A stretch of DNA of 9,891 nt from NCBI GenBank assembly GCA_934754755.1, contig CAKVJS010000031.1:1-9891 (forward strand). The letters are read 5' to 3'. Shown piece after piece: positions 1-5,032 of the stretch. The stretch is from an uncultured Erysipelotrichales bacterium (lineage in GTDB: Bacteria; Bacillota_I; Bacilli_A; Erysipelotrichales; Coprobacillaceae). The translations under genes and the position numbers were made by a program. Within the stretch, counting starts at the first letter, position 1. Each line of letters opens with the position of its first letter. A model generated the notes under the pieces. It was not told the DNA's origin, searched no databases, and saw only the letters and a list, made by a program, of their open reading frames with translations.

Positions 1-303
1 GCCTTTGACTGTTCCGGTTTAGTCGCTTGGTCACATAATCAGGCCGGGGTAGGCATTGGGCGCACAACCGCAGCAGGATACGCAGGAGCAGGACGAGCAA
101 TAAGCTATCAACAATTATCACCTGGCGATGTTATAACCTTTCGTACTGATAAAAAAGAACCTCAAAAAATCAGTCATATTGGTATTTATATTGGTGGCGG
201 AAAAATGGTTCATGCACCTACCTTTAATATTCCTGTCTCTGTTGTTAGCATTACGGATCGCTATTGGCAAAATGCATATTATAATGCCCGTCGATTATAT
301 TAA
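1..303 (+). CDS. NlpC/P60-family cell-wall peptidase, C-terminal part (5' end outside window)
   Basis: This is the last 100 residues of a plus-strand gene that enters from the left edge; it is open from base 1 and ends at TAA 301-303. The fragment is a nearly complete NlpC/P60 catalytic core. The DCSG nucleophile motif (Cys at visible residue 4) is followed by the LSPGDVITF strand and then SHIGIYIGGGKMVHAP, which supplies the catalytic His (visible residue 59) and the third polar residue (His 71). Enzymes of this family cut peptide bonds in peptidoglycan stems, usually gamma-D-Glu to diamino acid, outside the cell. Any signal peptide and any SH3, LysM or coiled-coil targeting domain would lie upstream and cannot be seen, so the exact role (cell separation, turnover or secreted endopeptidase) is open. 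It is the only plus-strand gene here and converges on ldh. The family call is firm. Confidence 0.9.
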   Translation, partial: AFDCSGLVAWSHNQAGVGIGRTTAAGYAGAGRAISYQQLSPGDVITFRTDKKEPQKISHIGIYIGGGKMVHAPTFNIPVSVVSITDRYWQNAYYNARRLY

Positions 304-334
304 AAAAAACAAGGAACTTAATCCTTGTTTTTTT
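303..334. terminator. Bidirectional intrinsic terminator between NlpC/P60 gene and ldh
   Basis: A perfect inverted repeat pairs CAAGGA (310-315) with TCCTTG (322-327) around a 6-nt loop. It is flanked by an A run (303-309) and a T run (328-334) that extend the stem and give a U tract in either direction. It begins at the last base of the NlpC/P60 stop codon. The ldh stop codon (318-320) starts in the loop, so the last ldh codons form one arm. It would serve both converging genes. Confidence 0.85.
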
Positions 335-1295
335 GATTTAATATAGGATCAATTTCCTTATCAATAATTTCTTTTAACGTGGCACAACTATGATTAAACT
401 TCTCTTGATCATTATGATTTAAACGTAGATGGATGATTTCCTTTATTCCTTCGCTGTTAATAATAGCAGGAACTCCTATGTATAAGTCCTTTTGTTGATA
501 TTCTCCTTGTTGATATACAGAAACCGTATGTATGGCATCTTCATGGTTTAATATAGCTTTAACAAGGCGATTTAGAGATAACCCAATACCATAGTAGGTT
601 GCCTTCTTACGAGCTATAATTTCATAGGCTGCTTGTTGCACCTCAATATATATTTCATGAAGGTGATCCATATTTTTATGGTGATCGACCATATATTCCA
701 TTAGATTTTTTGAGCCAATGTAAGTATTTGCCCATGGCACGAATGAAGAATCCCCATGTTCTCCTAACATATAGGCATGAACATTGGTTGATGCTACACC
801 TAGATATTCACTAATCAAGTATCGTAAACGAGCGGTATCTAATAAAGTTCCCGATCCAATGACTTGATTTGATGGTAAACCAGATACCTTATAAGCAACA
901 TAAGCCATTAAATCAACAGGATTGCTGGCGATAACAAGTACTCCATTGAAACCACTCGCCATAATTTGTTCCACAATTGATTTCATTATCTTTGTATTTA
1001 CTGCTGTTAATTCTAACCTTGTTTGCCCTGGCTTTTGCGCTGCTCCAGCCGTGATAACAATAACACTAGCATCCTTACAATCACTATATTCACCAGCTTT
1101 AACTCGCATTCTATTTTGTGCATAAGGCAACCCATGGCTCAAATCCATCGCTTCCCCAATCGTTTTATCTTTATCTACATCAATTAATACAATTTCATTA
1201 ACACTTCCTGTATTTAACATCGAATAGGCAGTGGACATTCCAACAAAACCAGTCCCAACAATAACTACCTTTCGTATATCATCTTTTTTATCCAT
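318..1295 (-). CDS. ldh: L-lactate dehydrogenase
   Basis: This 325-residue protein reduces pyruvate to L-lactate with NADH in the cytoplasm, regenerating NAD+ during fermentation. The Rossmann dinucleotide motif GTGFVG is at residues 14-19, with the acidic ribose-binding residue in LIDVD (37-41). The specificity loop reads AAQKPGQTR; Gln87 takes the place of the Arg found in malate dehydrogenases, which favours lactate over malate activity. Catalytic residues are Asp153, Arg156 (LLDTARLR) and His180 (GEHGDS). Arg158 and His173 match the positions that bind fructose 1,6-bisphosphate in Bacillus enzymes, so allosteric activation by that sugar is likely (inference). Length is normal for the family. 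The ATG at 1295 follows a strong GGAGG site about 7 nt upstream. The gene appears monocistronic: a terminator lies upstream at 1515-1546, a promoter between, and a shared terminator overlaps its stop. Confidence 0.96.
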   Translation of the reverse strand: MDKKDDIRKVVIVGTGFVGMSTAYSMLNTGSVNEIVLIDVDKDKTIGEAMDLSHGLPYAQNRMRVKAGEYSDCKDASVIVITAGAAQKPGQTRLELTAVNTKIMKSIVEQIMASGFNGVLVIASNPVDLMAYVAYKVSGLPSNQVIGSGTLLDTARLRYLISEYLGVASTNVHAYMLGEHGDSSFVPWANTYIGSKNLMEYMVDHHKNMDHLHEIYIEVQQAAYEIIARKKATYYGIGLSLNRLVKAILNHEDAIHTVSVYQQGEYQQKDLYIGVPAIINSEGIKEIIHLRLNHNDQEKFNHSCATLKEIIDKEIDPILNQKNKD

Positions 1296-1338
1296 ACTGT
1301 TCCTCCATATTCCATAACGTATAATCTACATCTATAGT

Positions 1339-1348
1339 ATTGATCAAT
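1339..1348. promoter_or_regulatory. Perfect 10-bp palindrome in the ldh leader, possible operator
   Basis: ATTGATCAAT is a perfect palindrome about 45 bp upstream of the ldh start codon and just downstream of the proposed transcription start. Its position could suit a repressor site, but in such AT-rich DNA a 10-bp palindrome can occur by chance. It does not match the spaced TTGAT-N4-ATCAA pattern of FNR-type regulators. The rest of the 1296-1514 gap shows only AT-rich sequence and the ldh promoter candidates. Confidence 0.15.
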
Positions 1349-1379
1349 TATGCAGTTACATACACTATTTCATAAATCA

Positions 1380-1408
1380 ATCTTACTATGTTGTTATCTT
1401 TTTGTCAT
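1380..1408 (-). promoter_or_regulatory. Probable sigma-A promoter of ldh
   Basis: Read on the minus strand, ATGACA (1403-1408; 5 of 6 to TTGACA) and TAAGAT (1380-1385; 4 of 6 to TATAAT) are separated by exactly 17 nt. The start point would be near 1373, giving a leader of about 75 nt before ldh. A weaker alternative, TTGATC (1342-1347) with TATACG (1318-1323) at 18 nt, would leave almost no leader. No clear cre site or Rex-type TTGTGA-N-TCACAA operator was seen by eye. Confidence 0.4.
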
Positions 1409-1514
1409 GCAAAGTGCTATAAAATATATATGTTCAAAAATTAGGTGAATATAGTAATTATTTTGGTATAAATGCGACTATTTTATATTTCATTTATAAG
1501 TTTCTAAGATACTA

Positions 1515-1546
1515 AAAAAGATCCTATATGTGTATAAGATCTTTTT
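1515..1546 (-). terminator. Intrinsic terminator of the tsaC-rpiB-glyA-upp operon
   Basis: About 9 nt after the upp stop codon, AAAAAGATC (1515-1523) pairs with GATCTTTTT (1538-1546). The inner TATA-TGTG-TATA (1525-1536) can extend the hairpin past one C/A mismatch. On the minus strand the hairpin runs into a U tract. The repeat is symmetrical enough to work in both directions, but only upp reads into it. It separates upp from the downstream ldh transcription unit. Confidence 0.8.
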
Positions 1547-1554
1547 ATTATGTA

Positions 1555-2181
1555 TTAAATATCTGTACCAAATAATCGATCACCAGCATCACCAAGGCCA
1601 GGGACAATATAGCCATGTTCATTTAGCCCATCATCTAAAGCTCCAAGATATAGAGTTACATCTGGGCACTCTTTTTCTATTTTAGCAAGTCCTTCTGGTG
1701 CCCCTAGAACACTTACGAGGCGAATTTCTTTAGCCCCTCTCTGTTTTATATTTTGAATCGTAGCTAAAGCACTTCCTCCAGTAGCTAACATTGGATCTAA
1801 GACAATAACTATGGCATCCTCTATATTATTAGGAAATTTCGCATAATACTCTTCGGGTTGTAAATTTTCCTCATTTCTAGCCATCCCAATATGCCCTACT
1901 GTTGCCATCGGAATGATGGTCGTAAAGCCATGTAAAAGTCCTAAGCCAGCACGTAAAATGGGTACTAAGATAATATTCTTTGATAAAGAATGACCGGTCA
2001 TTTTTGTTATCGGTGTTTCAATAGTAACTTCTTTAAGCGCTAAATCTTTGGTTGCTTCATATGCCATTAACAAAGCAATCTCATCTAAATTCTGTTTAAA
2101 GATATAAGATTTCGTCTCTTTGTTACGCATAATGGTTAATTTATGCTTGATTAACGGATGATTTAAAATATGAGTGGCCAT
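1555..2181 (-). CDS. upp: Uracil phosphoribosyltransferase
   Basis: The 208-residue enzyme joins uracil to PRPP to give UMP and pyrophosphate, the pyrimidine salvage step, in the cytoplasm. The PRPP-binding loop VLDPMLATGGSA is at residues 128-139, the PILRAGLG segment is at 74-81, and the uracil-recognition segment YIVPGLGDAGDR is at 191-202. All are intact, and the length is the family standard of about 208-210. The start ATG at 2181 lies 8 nt after the glyA stop. Its Shine-Dalgarno TAGGAG overlaps that stop codon, so translation is probably coupled to glyA. It is the last gene of the operon and is followed by a hairpin terminator. A glyA-upp pair is a common arrangement in Firmicutes. There is no PyrR-type attenuator in the 8-nt gap, so expression presumably follows the operon promoter. 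Confidence 0.97.
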   Translation of the reverse strand: MATHILNHPLIKHKLTIMRNKETKSYIFKQNLDEIALLMAYEATKDLALKEVTIETPITKMTGHSLSKNIILVPILRAGLGLLHGFTTIIPMATVGHIGMARNEENLQPEEYYAKFPNNIEDAIVIVLDPMLATGGSALATIQNIKQRGAKEIRLVSVLGAPEGLAKIEKECPDVTLYLGALDDGLNEHGYIVPGLGDAGDRLFGTDI

Positions 2182-2189
2182 ATGATCTC

Positions 2190-3428
2190 CTATCTATATT
2201 GCAATGTATTATACATTGTTACTTTATCAGTTAATTTTTTAACACGCTGTTTACAATTTTCCAATACTTCATCACTTTCTTCATTTTTTAAGCGATAGGC
2301 AATGATTCTCCCTACCTCTTCAAAGTCAGACTCAGTAAAACCTTTGGTTGTCATTGCTGGTGTACCAATACGGATACCACTAGCCTTAAATGGTTTTTCT
2401 GTATCATATGGTATTGCATTTTTATTTGCGGTTATATTAATCTCATCCAATAATCTCTCAGCCTTTTTACCAGTGATTCCACAACTCTCTTTAACATCAA
2501 CTAAAAGCAAGTGATTATCTGTACCACCGGAAACTAAACGAAACCCTTCCTGACGTAATATATTTTCCAACACTTTTGCATTAGCAATTACTTGCGAAGC
2601 ATACGTTTTAAATTCTGGTTGCATTGCTTCATAGAAACATTGTGCTTTAGCAGCAATCACATGCATTAATGGCCCCCCTTGCATACCGGGAAAAACTGCC
2701 TTATCAATAGCTTGCGCATATTTTTCTTTACATAATATAGCTCCACCACGTGGTCCACGTAATGTTTTATGAGTTGTCGTTGTAACGATATCTGCATAAG
2801 GAAAAGGGGAAGGATGTAAAGAAGTTGCCACTAATCCAGCAATATGCGCCATATCAACCATAAAGATTGATCCAGCCTCCTTGCAACATTCTGCCATGAA
2901 GGCAAAGTCTATCTTCCTAGCATATGCACTCGCTCCTGCTATGACTAATTTCGGGCGTAAATCCAACACCTGTTTGCGAAACGCCGCATAGTCAATCATT
3001 TCTGTTTCTTTATCAACTCCATAACTATGGAATGTATAATTAATTCCTGAGAAATTTAAAGGGTGTCCATGGGTTAAATGTCCCCCATCTGCAAGTGACA
3101 TACCCAATACCGTATCTCCATGTTCCAAAACAGCTGCATAGGCAGCAATGTTAGCTTGTGCACCGGAATGCGGTTGTACATTCGCATGATCTGCCCCATA
3201 AATACTACATAATCGATCTCTCGCCAATGTTTCTACTTCATCCACATATTGACACCCACCATAGTATCGTTTACCTGGATATCCTTCTGCATATTTATTC
3301 GTTAAAACCGATCCAGCTAATGTTAAAATTTCCTGGGAAACAAAATTTTCAGAAGCTATTAACTCAATATTATTTCTTTGTCTTTCTAATTCTTTTTGGA
3401 CACTATTAAAAACTTGTTCATCTCTCAT
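2190..3428 (-). CDS. glyA: Serine hydroxymethyltransferase
   Basis: This PLP enzyme converts serine and tetrahydrofolate to glycine and 5,10-methylene-tetrahydrofolate, the main one-carbon source for thymidylate, purines and methionine. With the start chosen here it has 412 residues, typical of bacterial GlyA. Signatures seen are IELIASENF near the N-terminus, [14 protein letters not shown], the PHSGAQAN segment, DMAHIAGL (Asp192 and His195, cofactor contacts), and [14 protein letters not shown] with the Schiff-base Lys221. An in-frame ATG at 3443 would add MRRNK, but that codon lies just upstream of the GAGGAGG Shine-Dalgarno (3435-3441), so the extra residues would be encoded by the ribosome site itself. 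That site is ideally placed 6 nt before the ATG at 3426-3428. Only 1 nt separates this start from the rpiB stop, which suggests translational coupling. No glycine riboswitch precedes it. Confidence 0.96.
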   Translation of the reverse strand: MRDEQVFNSVQKELERQRNNIELIASENFVSQEILTLAGSVLTNKYAEGYPGKRYYGGCQYVDEVETLARDRLCSIYGADHANVQPHSGAQANIAAYAAVLEHGDTVLGMSLADGGHLTHGHPLNFSGINYTFHSYGVDKETEMIDYAAFRKQVLDLRPKLVIAGASAYARKIDFAFMAECCKEAGSIFMVDMAHIAGLVATSLHPSPFPYADIVTTTTHKTLRGPRGGAILCKEKYAQAIDKAVFPGMQGGPLMHVIAAKAQCFYEAMQPEFKTYASQVIANAKVLENILRQEGFRLVSGGTDNHLLLVDVKESCGITGKKAERLLDEINITANKNAIPYDTEKPFKASGIRIGTPAMTTKGFTESDFEEVGRIIAYRLKNEESDEVLENCKQRVKKLTDKVTMYNTLQYR

Positions 3429-3429
3429 T

Positions 3430-3873
3430 TTATTCCTCCTCATAAGACATCATTTTTTCAATTCGTTGAATATGACGCCCCCCTTCAAAATCACTGGTTA
3501 ACCATGCTTTAACAATTTCTAGAGCTAGTCCTTCGCCAACAACGCGTTGTCCCATAGCCAACATATTCGTATCATTGTGTTGTCTCGTTGCTTTTGCACT
3601 AAATACATCATGCACTAAGGCACAACGGATTCCTTTAATTTTATTAGCTGTAATACTGACACCAATGCCGGTACCACAAATTACAATACCTTTATCACAA
3701 TCACCACGTACTACTGCTTTCGCAGCCTTAGAAGCGAAGTCTGGGTAATCACAACTTTCCTCATTATAGGTTCCAAAATCAATAATTTCATACCCTTGCT
3801 TTTCTAACCATTCCATTACTACTGACTTTAAACGTAAACCACCATGATCACATGCTACTGCTATTTTCATCAT
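3430..3873 (-). CDS. rpiB: Ribose-5-phosphate isomerase B (RpiB/LacAB family)
   Basis: The 147-residue protein interconverts ribose 5-phosphate and ribulose 5-phosphate in the pentose phosphate pathway. Family signatures are complete: [10 protein letters not shown] (Asp9 and His10, substrate binding), CDYPDF (41-46), [21 protein letters not shown] with Cys66 as the likely catalytic base, and [14 protein letters not shown] (97-110) with the ring-opening His99. Related LacA/LacB subunits act on galactose 6-phosphate, but they are found as pairs in tagatose operons. This single copy next to glyA, together with its housekeeping context, points to RpiB; allose 6-phosphate activity cannot be excluded. 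The start overlaps the end of tsaC by 26 nt, and a GAGGGTGAT ribosome site sits just upstream. Met1 and Met2 are adjacent, so the true start could be 3 nt later. The gene ends in three Glu codons that double as the glyA ribosome site. Confidence 0.94.
   Translation of the reverse strand: MMKIAVACDHGGLRLKSVVMEWLEKQGYEIIDFGTYNEESCDYPDFASKAAKAVVRGDCDKGIVICGTGIGVSITANKIKGIRCALVHDVFSAKATRQHNDTNMLAMGQRVVGEGLALEIVKAWLTSDFEGGRHIQRIEKMMSYEEE
3435..3441 (-). promoter_or_regulatory. glyA ribosome-binding site inside the rpiB 3' end
   Basis: GAGGAGG on the minus strand encodes part of the final Glu-Glu-Glu of RpiB while serving as the Shine-Dalgarno of glyA, 6 nt from its ATG at 3428. It decides the glyA start against the in-frame ATG at 3443, whose codon precedes the site. 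Confidence 0.85.
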
Positions 3874-4471
3874 TTATCACCCTCGCTATCTTTTCCTGTG
3901 TTATTTCTCCTTGCCGTAATATAATACCTAAATCTTTTGACATATCTACTACAGTACTAGCAACCAATGAATTGGTTTTTCCTTTTACAATCATTGGAAT
4001 CTTACCTTGAAACACTTGATAAACATCCTGCTCTGTAGACATATTTTGATGGCCTGCTAGATTCGCACTAGTAACCCACATTCCTCCAACAGCTTGTAAC
4101 AATTGTAAAACAAAAGGATCATTAGGAATCCGGATACCTATTGTTGGTGTATGAGTAATACTTTGTAAAAAAGGATTACTCGTTGGAAGTATAATAGTTA
4201 ACTTCCCTGGCATAAAAGTACGAATGACACGGTTACTTTTAGAAGATATCGTCGCATATTGTTCAATAGCATTACTATGAGGCAACATTAACGTGATTGC
4301 TTTTTCTATCTTTCTTTCTTTTATGTTATATATCTTCTGTAAACTTTGCACATCGTTAAGTAGACACCCTAGGCCAAATACTGTTTCTGTAGGAAACGCA
4401 ATTATATTTTGGTTTTGTAAGCACGAAATAATTTTTGGTAATTCTTCTTTCGCAATAACTTGTGTCTCCAT
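3848..4471 (-). CDS. tsaC: L-threonylcarbamoyladenylate synthase (TsaC/YrdC domain, Sua5 family)
   Basis: This 207-residue protein consists of a YrdC domain alone, without the C-terminal Sua5 extension. It should make threonylcarbamoyl-AMP from threonine, bicarbonate and ATP, the first step of t6A37 modification of ANN-reading tRNAs. Visible motifs are FPTETVFGLG (26-35), IKERKIEKAITLML (50-63) covering the KxR nucleotide-binding element, MPGKLTIIL (87-95), IGIRIPND (111-118) and TSANLAG (134-140). The segment after KxR is divergent: the usual Pro-Leu is replaced by Ala-Ile. The ATG at 4471 follows an AGGGGAT ribosome site and lies about 17 nt from a predicted transcription start, so tsaC is the first gene of the operon. 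Its 3' end overlaps rpiB by 26 nt. The Bacillus counterpart ywlC also lies upstream of rpiB, glyA and upp. Confidence 0.88.
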   Translation of the reverse strand: METQVIAKEELPKIISCLQNQNIIAFPTETVFGLGCLLNDVQSLQKIYNIKERKIEKAITLMLPHSNAIEQYATISSKSNRVIRTFMPGKLTIILPTSNPFLQSITHTPTIGIRIPNDPFVLQLLQAVGGMWVTSANLAGHQNMSTEQDVYQVFQGKIPMIVKGKTNSLVASTVVDMSKDLGIILRQGEITQEKIARVINDENSSSM

Positions 4472-4494
4472 AATGATCCCCTATCCTTACTTGT

Positions 4495-4523
4495 ATTTTA
4501 GCTAAGAAAACATATATTTGCAA
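4495..4523 (-). promoter_or_regulatory. Sigma-A promoter of the tsaC-rpiB-glyA-upp operon
   Basis: On the minus strand, TTGCAA (4518-4523; 4 of 6) and TAAAAT (4495-4500; 5 of 6) are separated by 17 nt. Transcription would start near 4488, leaving a leader of about 17 nt that contains only the AGGGGAT ribosome site. It lies in the only sizeable gap (84 nt) between the polysaccharide genes and tsaC. No convincing terminator hairpin for the upstream gene was found in that gap, so read-through from the polysaccharide genes is possible. Confidence 0.6.
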
Positions 4524-4555
4524 CTGTGTTAATCAAATAAATCATATGTCGTTAT

Positions 4556-5032
4556 TTATATATTCCTTATAAATTCTTGCAGGGTTTCTAGTATACCTTC
4601 TTTATTAGAGGTATATTGGGCTGGCTCCCAATCTTTCGACTGTTCGATTGCAGCATCTAACTTTGTTTCATCCTCAACCGGAAGAATATAATTATCTTTT
4701 GCGAATTTATACATGATTTCTTTTTGATGATCGTTATTTTGTTCCTTATATTTACCTAGGCGTGGAACTACTAATACCTTTTTATGGAGTTTTAAAGCCG
4801 CAACAATCGAACCGACACCTGCATGCGTGATAATTAAATCAGCCTTGGCTATTTCCTCTAGCATTTCCTCTTCGGTATAGTACTCTTGCGAGTGAATGCC
4901 GGTAAATACCCCTTTTGTATATCCCGTTTGGACATACACCTCATGTTCCTTCGAGAAATCAGCCTGTAAAATAGCATTCATCAATCGATCAAATCGTTTA
5001 TCTTGTGTACCAAACATAACAAATATACGCAT
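4556..5032 (-). CDS. Alg13/PssE-like glycosyltransferase subunit (GT28 C-terminal domain)
   Basis: This 158-residue protein is a lone C-terminal half of the GT28/MurG-type fold, as in Alg13, PssE and Cps14G. The opening strand MRIFVMFGTQ (1-10), the nucleotide-sugar signature DLIITHAGVGSIVAAL (65-80) and VVPRLGKYKEQNNDHQ (88-103) match the family pattern in which the glycine loop and the Asn-Asp-His-Gln segment bind the UDP-sugar. Family members do not work alone: they pair with a membrane-associated Alg14/PssD-like subunit. Here that partner is the C-terminal module of the preceding 822-residue protein. The start ATG shares one base with the upstream stop (TAATG), and the ribosome site GAGGGGGAT lies inside the upstream coding end, so the two are coupled. 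By analogy it adds a hexose to a lipid-linked acceptor on the cytoplasmic face; donor and acceptor are unknown. Confidence 0.85.
   Translation of the reverse strand: MRIFVMFGTQDKRFDRLMNAILQADFSKEHEVYVQTGYTKGVFTGIHSQEYYTEEEMLEEIAKADLIITHAGVGSIVAALKLHKKVLVVPRLGKYKEQNNDHQKEIMYKFAKDNYILPVEDETKLDAAIEQSKDWEPAQYTSNKEGILETLQEFIRNI

Noticed and set aside
922..1125. Plus-strand open frame antisense to ldh
   Set aside because: It is a shadow of the conserved ldh sequence and has no independent support.
318..1295. Malate dehydrogenase instead of lactate dehydrogenase
   Set aside because: The specificity position is Gln87 rather than Arg, and the fructose-bisphosphate-site Arg and His are present, as in lactate dehydrogenases.
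3429..3443. ATG at 3443 as the glyA start
   Set aside because: Its codon immediately precedes the GAGGAGG ribosome site, so the added residues would be encoded by that site. The ATG at 3428 is optimally spaced from it.
4524..4555. Terminator after the Alg13-like gene
   Set aside because: Only a weak AAATAA/TTATTT pairing with a long loop and no GC stem or U tract was found.
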